Below are positions 1 through 9,309 of a stretch of DNA of 64,000 nucleotides, in pieces. The DNA lies in NCBI RefSeq assembly GCF_005048225.1, contig NZ_SUNI01000006.1, forward strand, positions 62,001 through 126,000, in the 5' to 3' direction. Every line of letters starts with the position of its first letter. The first letter of the stretch is position 1. Both the position numbers and the translations under genes were made by a program. This stretch comes from Paracoccus gahaiensis (GTDB taxonomy: Bacteria; Pseudomonadota; Alphaproteobacteria; Rhodobacterales; Rhodobacteraceae). Below the pieces are notes generated by a model, which was not told the DNA's origin, did not search any database, and was given only the letters and a program-made list of their open reading frames with translations.

Positions 1-4
1 TGGC

Positions 5-2092
5 TTACCTCGTGAAGGCCTGGACGTTGCCCGCGTCCACGTTGAGGATGTTGCCCGTCGACTTGGCCGACAGGTCGGAGGCGAAGAAATACGCGCCCTC
101 GGCGATGTCCTCGGGCAGGACGGATCGTTTCAGCAGGGACCGCTGGCGATACATCTCCTCAAGCCCGCCCTTGTCGGTGCCGTAGGTGCTGGCGCGTTGG
201 TCCAGCCATTCGCCCTCCCAGATGCGGGATCCGCGCAGGACGGCGTCGGGATTGACGACATTGACGCGGATGCCGCCCTCGGCGCCCTCAAGCGCCAGGC
301 AGCGCGCCAGATGGATCTCGGCGGCCTTGGCGGTGCAATAGGCGCTGGCGTTGGGGCTGGCGGCCAAGCCGTTCTTGGAGGCCACGAAGATCACCGACCC
401 GCCGATATCCTGCGCGCGGAAGGTGCGGAACGCCTCGCGCGAGACCAGGAAATAGCCGGTGGACAGGATGTCCATGTTGCGGTTCCACAGCGCCAGGGTG
501 GTCTGCTCGACCGGGGCGGAGGAGGCGATGCCGGCGTTCGACACGAGGATGTCGATGCCGCCGTACTCGACCGCCATCTGGGCATAGGCGGTGGCGACCT
601 GCGCCTCGTCGGTGACGTTCATCTGCACCGCGCGGACCACATCGGCGCCAAAGCTTCTGGCCAGCCCGTCATGGGCGGTGGCCAGCGCGACCTCGTCGAT
701 ATCGGCCAGCATCACGCAGGCGCCCTCGCGCAGGAAGCGTTCGGCCGTCGCCGCCCCGATGCCGCCCGCGCCGCCGGTGACCAGCGCCACGCGGCCCGCC
801 AGCGACTTTGGTCTGGGCATGCGGGCCAGCTTCGCCTCTTCCAGCAGCCAGTATTCAATATCGAAGGCCTCCTGCTCGGGCAGGCCCTGATAGGTGGAAA
901 CCGCGCTGGCGCCGCGCATCACGTTGATCGCGTTGACATAGAATTCGGCCGAGACGCGGGCGGTGGGCTTGTCCAGCGCAAAGGTGATCATGCCGACGCC
1001 GGGGATCAGATAGACGACCGCGTTCGGATCGCGCAGGGCCGGGCTGTCGGGCCGTCTGCAGCGGTCGTAATAGGCGGCGTAATCGTCGCGATAATCCGAC
1101 ACCGCCTGCGGCAGCGCGGCCAGCGTGGTGTCCAGATCGGGGGCGGCGGGGTCGAAATCGACGACCAAAGGCCGGATCTTGGTGCGCAGGAAATGGTCGG
1201 GGCAGGAGGTGCCCATCGGCGCCAGCGTCTCCAGCATCGTGGAGCCGACGAATTCCAGCACCGCGGGCTGGTCGTCGAAATGCCCGACCTTGTGGCGGTC
1301 CTTGGAAATGAGGCCCCGGATCACCGGCATCAGCCGCGCGGCGACCTCGCGCCGTTCGGGGGCGTCCAGCGTGGGGCGGGCGGGGCCGCCGAAGGCGGGC
1401 GCCGTGCTGTGCGCCTCGAGCCAGGCGGCGGCGGTGTTGATGATCTCCAGCGTGGTGAGGTAGCAGTCCTTGGCGTCATCGGCCCAGGTGAAGAGGCCGT
1501 GGCTTTCCAGCACCGCGCCGCGCATGGTCGGGTTCTCGACCGCCAGCTTCTCCAGCCACAGGCCCAGCTCGTAGCCGGGCTTCTTCCATGGCAACCAGCC
1601 GATGTCGGTGCCGAAGATCTCGGACGTCAGATCCTTCGAATTGACCGAGGCTGCAAGGGCGATGATCGCGTCGGAATGGACGTGATCGACATGCTTCTTC
1701 GGCACATAGGCATGCAGCGGCGTGTCGATGGAGGCGGCGCGCGGGTTCAGCGCGAAGGTGCAATGGGGCAGATAGGCCACCATCTCGTCCTCGTGCGCCA
1801 GCCCGCGATACTTGCCCTTCAGCGCGCGCAGCTTGTCCATGTAAAGCGTCGAGAAACCGTCCATCTTCATGGACCCGATGTCGCCGCCCGAGCCCTTGAC
1901 CCACAGCACCTCGACCGTCTCGCCGGTCAGCGGATCGACCTCCTGCACCTTGGCCGAGGTGTTGCCGCCGCCATAGTTCGTCACCCGCTTGTCCGAGCCC
2001 AAAAGGTTCGAGCGATAGAGCAGCTTTTCGGGCTCGCTCATGGATGCGGCGCGGGCGTCGTCCCACAGGTTGTCCAGTCGATTGGCGGTCAT
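5..2092 (-). CDS. rhaD: Bifunctional rhamnulose-1-phosphate aldolase / short-chain dehydrogenase
   Basis: This 695-residue fusion enzyme of L-rhamnose catabolism should cleave L-rhamnulose 1-phosphate to DHAP and L-lactaldehyde and then oxidise the lactaldehyde. The N-terminal class II aldolase half shows NYGGGNTSAK (near residue 40), a metal-binding HVDHVHSD cluster and the ESHGLFTW motif. A C-terminal SDR begins near residue 430 with TGGAGGIG, followed by SNAG and an active-site YCTAK. A start 8 codons upstream exists, but the chosen ATG follows a GGGGAGG ribosome site. It is divergent from the DeoR-type gene across an inverted repeat. In rhizobia rhaI follows rhaD; here that position lies beyond the left edge. 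The fusion architecture is well known, so the assignment is firm; the individual activities are inferred from family. Confidence 0.93.
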   Translation of the reverse strand: MTANRLDNLWDDARAASMSEPEKLLYRSNLLGSDKRVTNYGGGNTSAKVQEVDPLTGETVEVLWVKGSGGDIGSMKMDGFSTLYMDKLRALKGKYRGLAHEDEMVAYLPHCTFALNPRAASIDTPLHAYVPKKHVDHVHSDAIIALAASVNSKDLTSEIFGTDIGWLPWKKPGYELGLWLEKLAVENPTMRGAVLESHGLFTWADDAKDCYLTTLEIINTAAAWLEAHSTAPAFGGPARPTLDAPERREVAARLMPVIRGLISKDRHKVGHFDDQPAVLEFVGSTMLETLAPMGTSCPDHFLRTKIRPLVVDFDPAAPDLDTTLAALPQAVSDYRDDYAAYYDRCRRPDSPALRDPNAVVYLIPGVGMITFALDKPTARVSAEFYVNAINVMRGASAVSTYQGLPEQEAFDIEYWLLEEAKLARMPRPKSLAGRVALVTGGAGGIGAATAERFLREGACVMLADIDEVALATAHDGLARSFGADVVRAVQMNVTDEAQVATAYAQMAVEYGGIDILVSNAGIASSAPVEQTTLALWNRNMDILSTGYFLVSREAFRTFRAQDIGGSVIFVASKNGLAASPNASAYCTAKAAEIHLARCLALEGAEGGIRVNVVNPDAVLRGSRIWEGEWLDQRASTYGTDKGGLEEMYRQRSLLKRSVLPEDIAEGAYFFASDLSAKSTGNILNVDAGNVQAFTR

Positions 2093-2163
2093 GGATGCCT
2101 CCCCTTCTGGCGGCATCGTGCCGCGCGGTCCTGCTGTTCGGATAGCCCGGCAGCGGGCGGCTG

Positions 2164-2234
2164 GTCAATCATTTTCGATCATAACCGATCATTGTGCAGG
2201 TGCAGAAAGATGATAACGATCAAAAATGATTGAC
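2164..2234. promoter_or_regulatory. Inverted-repeat operator in the rhaD/rhaR divergent promoter
   Basis: Two 17-base arms, 2164-2180 and 2218-2234, are inverted copies with one mismatch (GTCAATCATTTTCGATC on the + strand and GTCAATCATTTTTGATC on the - strand). A 37-base spacer contains a further CGATCAT copy. The arms sit in the AT-rich 184-bp gap between rhaD and the DeoR-type repressor gene, so they are good candidates for its operators controlling both directions. DeoR-family proteins commonly bind repeated sites in this way; binding here is inferred. Confidence 0.6.
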
Positions 2235-2276
2235 ACTGAGCGGCAATGATGGAAACTTGCGGCCAGAGGGAGAGCC

Positions 2277-3080
2277 ATGCTGGAAACCGAACGCCATCGC
2301 ATCATCCTGTCCGCCGTGCAGGAACGGCCCGTGGTGACGGTGGCCGATCTCTGCGCGCTGACGGCGGCCTCCGAGGCCACGGTGCGCCGCGACATCGCGC
2401 AGCTGCATCTGGCCAAGAAGCTGCGCCGGGTGCGGGGCGGGGCCGAGGCGATCTCTCCGCCGCAATTCGTGGGGATCAACGCGCGGCCCTTCGCGGTCAA
2501 CCAGACGATCAACATCGCGCAAAAGCGGGCGATCGCGCAGGCGGCGGTGGATCTGTGCGAGGATGGCGACGCGATCATCGTGAATGGCGGCACCACGACC
2601 TTCCAGATGGTGCACCCGCTGACGACCAAGCGGCTGCAGGTCTTCACCAACAGCTTTCCCATCGCGGAACATCTGCTGAAGCAGTCCAAGAACACGGTGA
2701 TGCTGCCCGCCGGCGCGATCTATCGCGAGCAGAACATCATCCTGTCGCCCTTCGACGACGACGGCAGCAACCATTTCTATGCGCGGCGCATGTTCATGGG
2801 CTGCCGGGGGCTGGGACCCCTGGGCCTGATGGAGGGCGACCCGCTGCTGGTGCAGGCCGAGCAGAAGCTGATCGGGCAGGCCGACGAGCTGGTCGTGCTG
2901 GCCGACAGCTCGAAGTTTTCGCAGCGCTCCAGCCTGCTTTTGTGCCCGCTGTCGCGCATCCACACGGTCATCACCGATGACGGGATCGACGACCGGGCGG
3001 CGGCGATGCTGGAGGCTGCCGACATTCGCCTGATCGTGGCGGACGCCCGGCGGGACGGAAGGACACGCGCCGAGGAGTAG
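2277..3080 (+). CDS. rhaR: DeoR/GlpR-family transcriptional regulator of rhamnose catabolism
   Basis: 267 residues. The N-terminal winged helix-turn-helix (about residues 17-52, with SEATVRRDI and the wing motif RRVRGGAE) is followed by a DeoR-type sugar-phosphate sensor domain (NGGTTTFQM, TNSFPIAEH, LADSSKFSQRS). It is divergent from the rhaD fusion and is the first gene of the run leading into the rhamnose ABC transporter, the arrangement found in rhizobial rhaRSTPQUK operons. It probably represses both directions and is relieved by a phosphorylated or free rhamnose intermediate; the inducer is not visible from sequence. A purine-rich AGAGGGAGAG precedes the ATG. Confidence 0.88.
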   Translation: MLETERHRIILSAVQERPVVTVADLCALTAASEATVRRDIAQLHLAKKLRRVRGGAEAISPPQFVGINARPFAVNQTINIAQKRAIAQAAVDLCEDGDAIIVNGGTTTFQMVHPLTTKRLQVFTNSFPIAEHLLKQSKNTVMLPAGAIYREQNIILSPFDDDGSNHFYARRMFMGCRGLGPLGLMEGDPLLVQAEQKLIGQADELVVLADSSKFSQRSSLLLCPLSRIHTVITDDGIDDRAAAMLEAADIRLIVADARRDGRTRAEE

Positions 3081-3113
3081 GGGCGCGGAGGATCACGTAT
3101 CAGGGAGGATGAG

Positions 3114-4103
3114 ATGAGCATTTCACGGACATTACTGACGACGGCCACGGCGCTGGCGCTGATGGCGGGCGCGGCGCAGGCGGAAACCGTGCGCATCGCG
3201 CTGGTCGCCAAGGCGCTTGGCATCGGCTTCTTCGAGGCCGCCAACAAGGGCGCCGAGGAGGCCGCCGCCGAGCTGGGCGATGTGGAGATCATCTATACCG
3301 GCCCCACCGACACCACCGCCGAGGGCCAGATCGAGGTCATCAACAGCCTGATCGCGCAGCGCGTGGACGCCATCGCGGTCAGCGCCAATGACACCGACGC
3401 GCTGGTGCCGACGCTTCGCCGCGCGATGGATCGCGGCATCACGGTCATCAGCTGGGACAGCGGCGTGGCGCCCGAGGGGCGGGCGATGCACCTGAACCCG
3501 TCCTCGGCGCCGCTGATCGGCAACACGATCATCAAGCTGGCCGCCGACCACCTGCCCGATGGCGGTCAGGTCGCGGTGCTGTCGGCGACCACCACCTCGA
3601 CCAACCAGAACATCTGGATCGAGGAGATGACCAAGGTGATGGGCGACTATCCCGGCATCGAGGTCGTGGCGACGGTCTATGGCGACGACCTGGCCGACAA
3701 GTCCTATCGCGAGGCGCAGGGGCTGATGCAGAGCCACCCCGACCTCAAGGCGATCATCGCGCCGACCAGCGTGGGGATCGTGGCGGCGGCGCAGGCCGTG
3801 ACCGATGCGGGCAAGGTGGGCGAGGTCAATGTGACGGGCCTGGGCCTGCCGTCCGAGATGGCGGGGCATGTGAAATCGGGCGCCTCGGAAAGCTTCGCGA
3901 TCTGGAATCCGATCGATCTGGGCTATTCCGCGACGATGATCGCGCATGCGCTGGCGACGGAAGGTGCGACCGCCGAACCCGGCGCCACCATCCCGATCGG
4001 GCGCATGGGCGAGGTCACGCTGGACGAGAACGGCGAGGCCGCGATGGCCGATCCCTTCACCTATGACGCCGGCAATATCGACGAATTCTCGTCGGTCTTC
4101 TGA
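3114..4103 (+). CDS. rhaS: Rhamnose ABC transporter, periplasmic substrate-binding protein
   Basis: 329-residue periplasmic sugar-binding protein of the CUT2/RbsB type. A signal peptide ends near AGAAQA-ET (about residue 23). The following domain has the family pattern of alternating Rossmann halves, including SANDTDALVP and SWDSGVAPEGR, typical of Peripla_BP_4 proteins that bind pentoses and deoxyhexoses. It is followed by an ATPase, two permeases, a rhamnose mutarotase and a kinase, which fixes the substrate as L-rhamnose with good confidence. A strong GGGAGGATGAG ribosome site precedes the ATG. The protein is presumably made in excess of the membrane parts; see the stem-loop after its stop codon. 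Confidence 0.9.
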   Translation: MSISRTLLTTATALALMAGAAQAETVRIALVAKALGIGFFEAANKGAEEAAAELGDVEIIYTGPTDTTAEGQIEVINSLIAQRVDAIAVSANDTDALVPTLRRAMDRGITVISWDSGVAPEGRAMHLNPSSAPLIGNTIIKLAADHLPDGGQVAVLSATTTSTNQNIWIEEMTKVMGDYPGIEVVATVYGDDLADKSYREAQGLMQSHPDLKAIIAPTSVGIVAAAQAVTDAGKVGEVNVTGLGLPSEMAGHVKSGASESFAIWNPIDLGYSATMIAHALATEGATAEPGATIPIGRMGEVTLDENGEAAMADPFTYDAGNIDEFSSVF

Positions 4104-4109
4104 TTGTTT

Positions 4110-4132
4110 GCCCCCGGCCCCGGGCCGGGGGC
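4110..4132 (+). other. GC-rich intercistronic stem-loop after rhaS
   Basis: An 11-bp perfect inverted repeat (4110-4120 pairing with 4122-4132, nominal one-base loop) lies between the binding-protein stop codon and the ATPase start, with no following U tract. Such structures between binding-protein and membrane-component genes typically stabilise the upstream message or cause partial termination, giving more binding protein than transporter. The structure is seen; the function is inferred. Confidence 0.6.
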
Positions 4133-4153
4133 GCTTTGCCCAAGGATCCCATC

Positions 4154-5677
4154 ATGCAGCCAGACCCCGCATCGCGGGACGGCGCCGTGCTGTCGCTGCG
4201 CGGTATCGTCAAGACATTTCCCGGCGTGCGCGCGCTGGACGGCGTGCGGCTGGACCTGTTCCCCGGCCAGGTCACCGCGCTGATCGGCGAGAACGGCGCG
4301 GGCAAGTCGACCATCGTCAAGGTGCTGACCGGCATCCATCAGCCCGACGAGGGGCAGATCCTTGTCGCAGGCGAGCCCGTGCGCTTTCCCACCGCGCAGG
4401 CGGCGGGCGCGGCGGGCGTGACCGCCATCCATCAGGAGACGGTTCTGTTCGACGAGATGACGGTGGCCGAGAACATCTTCATCGGCCATGCGCCCCGCAC
4501 CCGGTGGGGCCTGATCGACCGCCGCGCGATGCGGACCCGCGCGGCGGAGATCCTGCGCGGCATCGGGTCCGATCTGGACCCGGCCACGCGGCTGCGCGAT
4601 CTGGGCATCGCCAGCAAGCATCTGGTGGCCATCGCCCGCGCCCTGTCGGTCGATGCCCGCGTGGTGATCATGGACGAGCCCACCGCCGCCCTGTCCCACA
4701 AGGAGATCGCGGAGCTGTACGAGCTGGTCGAAAAGCTCAAGGCCCAAGGCAAGGCGATCCTGTTCATCAGCCACAAGTTCGACGAGATCTTCCGCATCGC
4801 GGACCGCTGGACGGTCTTTCGCGACGGCGCCTTCGTGGGCGAGGGGGCGATGGGCGACGTGACCGAGGGGGATCTGGTGCAGATGATGGTCGGGCGCAGC
4901 GTCGACCAGATCTATCCCAAACGGCCCGCGCGGATCGGGCCTCCGGTGCTGACGGTCGCGGGATACTGCCATCCGACCGAATACGAGGACATCACCTTCA
5001 CCCTGCATCAGGGCGAGATCCTCGGCTTCTACGGCCTCGTCGGCGCGGGCCGGTCCGAGGTGATGCAGGCCCTGTTCGGCATCAGCCAGCCCGCCAAGGG
5101 CGCCTGCCGGATCGCGGGCGACGTGAGGGTCATCCGGTCCACGGCGCAGGCGGTGCAGGCGGGCATCGTCTATGTCCCCGAGGATCGCGGGCGGCAGGGC
5201 GCGGTCAAGGGGCTGCCGATCTTTCAGAACGTCACGCTGCCCTCGCTGGCGCGGACCAGCCGGGGCGGCTTTTTGCGGCTGGCCGAGGAATTCGCGCTGG
5301 CCCGCGAGTATACGCAGCGGCTGGACCTGCGCGCGGCGAGCCTCGATCAGGACATCGGCCTGCTGTCGGGCGGCAACCAGCAGAAGGTGGTGATCGCCAA
5401 ATGGCTGGCGACCCAGCCCCGCATCATCATCCTGGACGAGCCGACCAAGGGCATCGACATCGGATCGAAGGCCGCCGTCCATGACTTCATGTCGGAACTG
5501 GCGGCCCAGGGGCTGGCCGTCATCATGGTCAGCAGCGAGATCCCGGAAGTGCTGGGCATGTCCGACCGCATCATCGTCATGCGCGAGGGCCGCATCGCGG
5601 GCGAGTTCGCGGGCCCCGCCATGACCCCCGAGAACCTGATCCGCGCCGCCGTGGGCATCGAGAGGAGCGCCGCATGA
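4154..5677 (+). CDS. rhaT: Rhamnose ABC transporter, ATP-binding protein (two ABC domains)
   Basis: 507-residue duplicated ABC ATPase of the CUT2 sugar-importer class. The first domain has an intact Walker A (GENGAGKST) and Walker B (VVIMDEPTAALS), but its signature region (ASKHLVAIARAL) departs from LSGGQ. The second has a degenerate Walker A (GLVGAGRSEV), an intact signature LSGGNQQKV and Walker B (IIILDEPTKGIDI). This split of functional motifs is normal for the family. The ATG is chosen over an upstream in-frame TTG because it follows an AAGGA ribosome site. Its last codons overlap the next permease start by 4 bases (ATGA). Confidence 0.92.
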   Translation: MQPDPASRDGAVLSLRGIVKTFPGVRALDGVRLDLFPGQVTALIGENGAGKSTIVKVLTGIHQPDEGQILVAGEPVRFPTAQAAGAAGVTAIHQETVLFDEMTVAENIFIGHAPRTRWGLIDRRAMRTRAAEILRGIGSDLDPATRLRDLGIASKHLVAIARALSVDARVVIMDEPTAALSHKEIAELYELVEKLKAQGKAILFISHKFDEIFRIADRWTVFRDGAFVGEGAMGDVTEGDLVQMMVGRSVDQIYPKRPARIGPPVLTVAGYCHPTEYEDITFTLHQGEILGFYGLVGAGRSEVMQALFGISQPAKGACRIAGDVRVIRSTAQAVQAGIVYVPEDRGRQGAVKGLPIFQNVTLPSLARTSRGGFLRLAEEFALAREYTQRLDLRAASLDQDIGLLSGGNQQKVVIAKWLATQPRIIILDEPTKGIDIGSKAAVHDFMSELAAQGLAVIMVSSEIPEVLGMSDRIIVMREGRIAGEFAGPAMTPENLIRAAVGIERSAA

Positions 5678-6642
5678 GCCTGCTCAAATCGCGCGAGGTG
5701 GTGCTGGGCGGGGTGATCGTCCTGTTGCTGGCGGCCATCGCCAGCCGCTTTCCGGGCTTTGTGGCGCCCGCCAATCTAGGCCGCGTCTTCACCGACACCT
5801 CGCCCCTGATCCTGCTGGCGCTTGGGCAGATGGCGGTGATCCTGACGAAATGCATCGACTTGTCGGTGGCGGCCAATCTGGCGCTCTGCGGGATGGTCGC
5901 CGCGCTGATGGACGGAATGGGGGTGCCGATGCCGGTCATCCTGGGGACGGTCGTCGTGATGGGTGCGGGCCTTGGCGCGATCAACGGCGCGCTGGTCTGG
6001 GGCCTGGGCATCCCGTCCATCGTGGTGACGCTTGGGACCATGACCATCTATCGCGGCACGATCTTCCTGCTGACCGAGGGCGCGTGGATCAACGCGCATC
6101 AGATGAGCGACGCCTTCAAGGCCGTGCCGCGCCAGGTGATCCTGGGCCTGCCGGTCATGGCCTGGATCGCGGTGGCGGCGATCGCCGGGGTGGCGGTGCT
6201 GATGACGCGGACCGCGTTGGGGCGGGCCTTCTATGCGGTCGGCGGCAATCCCCATGCGGCGGTCTATACCGGCATCTCGGTCGGGCGCACGCAATTCGCG
6301 GCCTTCGTGCTGGCCGGCGCGCTGGCCGGGCTGACCGGCTATCTGTGGGTCGCGCGCTATGCGGTGGCCTATGTCGACATCGCGGGCGGGTTCGAGCTGG
6401 ACGTGGTCGCCGCCTGCGTGATCGGCGGCATCGCCATCGCGGGGGGCGCGGGCACGGTGGCGGGCGCGGTCATGGGCGCGCTGTTTCTGGGCATCATCAA
6501 GAACGCGCTGCCGGTCGTGGGCATCTCGCCCTTCTGGCAGATGGCGATCTCGGGCGCGGCGATCCTGGCGGCCATCGCCTTCAACGCGCGCCGCCGGGAT
6601 CCGGGGCGCATCATCCTGAAACGGGCGGAGGTGCGGGCATGA
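5674..6642 (+). CDS. rhaP: Rhamnose ABC transporter permease (first)
   Basis: 322-residue inner-membrane permease of the BPD_transp_2 (RbsC/AraH) family, with about 8-10 hydrophobic segments and the family motif around [18 protein letters not shown]. The C-terminal half carries the conserved glycine-rich cytoplasmic loop ([15 protein letters not shown]... [12 protein letters not shown]), the likely contact with the ATPase. Start and stop overlap the flanking genes (ATGA at each junction), so it is translated as part of the operon. It pairs with the following permease as a heterodimer, as in rhizobial RhaP/RhaQ. Confidence 0.88.
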   Translation: MSLLKSREVVLGGVIVLLLAAIASRFPGFVAPANLGRVFTDTSPLILLALGQMAVILTKCIDLSVAANLALCGMVAALMDGMGVPMPVILGTVVVMGAGLGAINGALVWGLGIPSIVVTLGTMTIYRGTIFLLTEGAWINAHQMSDAFKAVPRQVILGLPVMAWIAVAAIAGVAVLMTRTALGRAFYAVGGNPHAAVYTGISVGRTQFAAFVLAGALAGLTGYLWVARYAVAYVDIAGGFELDVVAACVIGGIAIAGGAGTVAGAVMGALFLGIIKNALPVVGISPFWQMAISGAAILAAIAFNARRRDPGRIILKRAEVRA

Positions 6643-7631
6643 CCCATTCCCCCCAACCCGGACGTGTGATCCCCGACCGCCTGACCAGCCCCGCGTCGCG
6701 CGCGCTGAAAAGCTGGGAGGCGCTGCTGGCCGTCGTGGCGGTGACGATCTTCCTGCTGAATGCCTGGGCCTCGCCCTATTTCCTCGACCCGTGGAACCTG
6801 TCGGACGCCACCTTCAACTTCACCGAGAAGGCGATGATCGCCTTTGCCATGGCGCTGCTGATCGTCTCCGGAGAGATCGACCTGTCGGTGGGCGCCATCG
6901 TCGCGCTGGCCTCGACCGCGATGGGCGTGGCGATGGGCATGGGCGCGCCGACCCCGGTGCTGGTCGCGGTGGGTCTGGCCACGGGGCTGGCCTGCGGGGC
7001 CTTCAACGGGGTGCTGGTCGCGCGCTTCGGACTGCCGTCCATCGTGGTGACCATCGGCACGATGAGCCTGTTTCGCGGCATCAGCTATATCGTGCTGGGC
7101 GACCGGGCCTTCACCGGCTATCCCGCCGGCTTCGCGTGGTTCGGGCAGGGATATGTCTTCTGGGTCGTCACGGTCGAGCTGGTGATCTTTGCGCTCTCGG
7201 CCATCGTCTTCGCCGTCCTGCTGCACCGAACCAGCTTCGGCCGCACCGTCTATGCCATCGGCAACAACGCCACCGCCGCGCGGTTCTCGGGCATCCGGGT
7301 GGACCGGGTCAGGTTCATCCTGTTCCTGCTGACCGGGCTGATGAGCGGGATCGCGGCGGTCTGCCTGACCTCTCGATTGGGCTCCACCCGCCCCTCCATC
7401 GCGGCGGGGTTCGAGCTGGAGGTGGTGACCATCGTGGTCCTGGGCGGGGTCAGCATCCTCGGCGGATCGGGAACGATCCCCGGCGTGGTGCTGGCGGCCT
7501 TCGTGCTGGGGCTGGTGACCTTCGGGCTGGGTCTGCTGAACGTGCCGGGCATCGTGATGTCCATCGTGGTGGGCCTGCTGCTGATCGGGGTCATCGCCGT
7601 GCCCCGCCTGATTTCGAAACTGAGGACATGA
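6639..7631 (+). CDS. rhaQ: Rhamnose ABC transporter permease (second)
   Basis: 330-residue permease homologous to the preceding gene, with the same motifs ([39 protein letters not shown]). A longer N-terminal cytoplasmic tail precedes the first membrane helix, as is usual for RhaQ. The in-frame open region extends upstream, but the ATG at the 4-base overlap with the first permease is the natural start. It ends in overlap with the mutarotase gene. It is inferred to form the membrane channel together with the preceding permease. Confidence 0.87.
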   Translation: MTHSPQPGRVIPDRLTSPASRALKSWEALLAVVAVTIFLLNAWASPYFLDPWNLSDATFNFTEKAMIAFAMALLIVSGEIDLSVGAIVALASTAMGVAMGMGAPTPVLVAVGLATGLACGAFNGVLVARFGLPSIVVTIGTMSLFRGISYIVLGDRAFTGYPAGFAWFGQGYVFWVVTVELVIFALSAIVFAVLLHRTSFGRTVYAIGNNATAARFSGIRVDRVRFILFLLTGLMSGIAAVCLTSRLGSTRPSIAAGFELEVVTIVVLGGVSILGGSGTIPGVVLAAFVLGLVTFGLGLLNVPGIVMSIVVGLLLIGVIAVPRLISKLRT

Positions 7632-7945
7632 TGCAGAAACACGCCTTTCGCATGCAGCTGAACCTAGGGGCGGCGGACGAATACCGCCGCCGCCATGACG
7701 CGATCTGGCCCGAGCTGGCCGCCCTGCTGCACGAGGCGGGTGTGCGGGATTACTCGATCCATCTGGACGAGGAGAGCCACGCGCTGTTCGCCGTCATGTG
7801 GCGGGCCGAGGATCACGGCATGGATGCGCTGCCCGATCACCCGGTGATGCGGCGCTGGTGGGCGCATATGGCGGACTTGATGGCGACCAACCCGGACGGA
7901 TCGCCGGTGGCCGTGCCACTGGTGGCGATGTTCCACCTGCCATGA
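7628..7945 (+). CDS. rhaM: L-rhamnose mutarotase
   Basis: 105-residue member of the RhaM/RhaU family, which interconverts alpha and beta anomers of L-rhamnose before isomerisation. The N-terminal KHAFRMQLN strand, the conserved [13 protein letters not shown] segment with the active-site histidine, and the signature [18 protein letters not shown] near the C terminus are all present. Length matches the family (about 104). Two consecutive ATG codons occur at 7628 and 7631; either could be the start, next to GAGGA. It overlaps the second permease and, by ATGA, the downstream kinase. Confidence 0.92.
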   Translation: MMQKHAFRMQLNLGAADEYRRRHDAIWPELAALLHEAGVRDYSIHLDEESHALFAVMWRAEDHGMDALPDHPVMRRWWAHMADLMATNPDGSPVAVPLVAMFHLP

Positions 7946-9309
7946 CCCATGTGGCCGTCATCGATATCGGCAAGACCAATGCCAAGCTCGCGCTGGTCGA
8001 TGGCGCGACCCTGTCCGAGATCGCGGTCGTCACCCGCCCCAACCTGTCCCTGCCCGGTCCTCCTTGGCCGCATGTGGATCTGGAGGGGCATTGGGAGTTC
8101 TTCCTGACCCATCTGGCGGCGTTTCAGGCAGCGCATGGGGTGGATGCGATATCGGTCACCACGCATGGCGCGGCGGCGGTGCTGCTGGACGGGCAGGGCG
8201 GGCTGGCCGCGCCGATGCTGGATTACGAACATGACGGCCCCGAGGGGATGCCCGATTACGACGCCCTGCGCCCGGCCTTCGCGGTGACCGGATCGCCGCG
8301 CCTGCCCCTGGGGCTGAACCTCGGCGCGCAGCTGCACTGGCTGATGGCGCAGCCGGGGGTGGCGGACCGGGTGGCCCATGTGGTGACCTATCCGCAATAC
8401 TGGGGCTGGCGGCTGACCGGGGCGCTGGCCAGCGACGTGACCTCGCTTGGCTGCCACACCGACCTGTGGGACCCGTGGCAGGGGCGGTTCTCGCCGCTGG
8501 TCGCGGCGCTTGGCTTGGCGGGGCGCATCGCGCCCGCGCGGCGGTCGGATGCGGTGCTGGGCGGGCTGACGGCGGCGGTCGCGGCGGCCACCGGCATTCC
8601 GGCGGGCACGCCGGTCGCGGTGGGCATCCATGACAGCAACGCATCGCTGATGCCCTATCTGCGGGGGCGGCAGGGGGCGTTCTCGGTCGTGTCCACGGGC
8701 ACCTGGGTGGTGGCGATGGCGATGGGGGGCGGGGACGCAGCGTTGGACCCGGCGCGCGACGTGCTGGTCAACGTGAACGCGATGGGACGGCCCGTGCCCT
8801 CGGCCCGCTTCATGGGCGGGCGCGAGTTCGAGCTGGTCCGGGCGGGATGCGACGCGGTGCCGTCGATGGATGACCGCCGCGCGGTGCTGACGGCGGGGGC
8901 GATGATCCTGCCCTCGGTGCAGCCCGGATCGGGGCCGTTTCCGGACCGTGCGACGGGCTGGACGGCGCCACCCGCGACGGATGGACAGAGGATGGCGGCG
9001 CTGTCGTGGTATCTGGCGCTGATGACGCAGACCTGCCTGGACCTGATCGCCGCAGACGGCCCCGCGATCATTGAGGGACCCTTCGCCCGCAATCCCGACT
9101 TCCTCGACATGCTGGCCGCCCTGCGCCCCGGGGGCGTCGAGGTTGCGGCCTCGGCCACCGGCACCAGCGTGGGGGCGGCGCTGCTGTGCCTGCCTGACGC
9201 GCAGCCGCCCGCGACGCGGAGCCATGCCGCGCCGGGTCATACGCAAGCTCTGCGCGCCTATGCCGAGGCCTGGCAGGCCCGTACGGCCCGCCCTGAATGT
9301 CAGCTGTAG
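7942..9309 (+). CDS. rhaK: FGGY-family carbohydrate kinase, probable L-rhamnulokinase
   Basis: 455-residue FGGY kinase expected to phosphorylate L-rhamnulose at C1, the step before the aldolase at the left edge. The N-terminal phosphate-1 motif ([13 protein letters not shown]) and the mid-protein [13 protein letters not shown] segment of the actin-like ATPase fold are visible. It is the last gene of the rhamnose operon and its end overlaps the convergent IclR-type gene by 10 bases. In Rhizobium leguminosarum RhaK is also needed for rhamnose transport (family knowledge). Substrate is inferred from context. Confidence 0.88.
   Translation: MTHVAVIDIGKTNAKLALVDGATLSEIAVVTRPNLSLPGPPWPHVDLEGHWEFFLTHLAAFQAAHGVDAISVTTHGAAAVLLDGQGGLAAPMLDYEHDGPEGMPDYDALRPAFAVTGSPRLPLGLNLGAQLHWLMAQPGVADRVAHVVTYPQYWGWRLTGALASDVTSLGCHTDLWDPWQGRFSPLVAALGLAGRIAPARRSDAVLGGLTAAVAAATGIPAGTPVAVGIHDSNASLMPYLRGRQGAFSVVSTGTWVVAMAMGGGDAALDPARDVLVNVNAMGRPVPSARFMGGREFELVRAGCDAVPSMDDRRAVLTAGAMILPSVQPGSGPFPDRATGWTAPPATDGQRMAALSWYLALMTQTCLDLIAADGPAIIEGPFARNPDFLDMLAALRPGGVEVAASATGTSVGAALLCLPDAQPPATRSHAAPGHTQALRAYAEAWQARTARPECQL

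Noticed and set aside
197..2233. A 678-codon open frame opposite the rhamnulose-phosphate aldolase/dehydrogenase
   Set aside because: Sense strand encodes a well-known bifunctional enzyme with complete motifs; the antisense translation is repetitive glycine/arginine.
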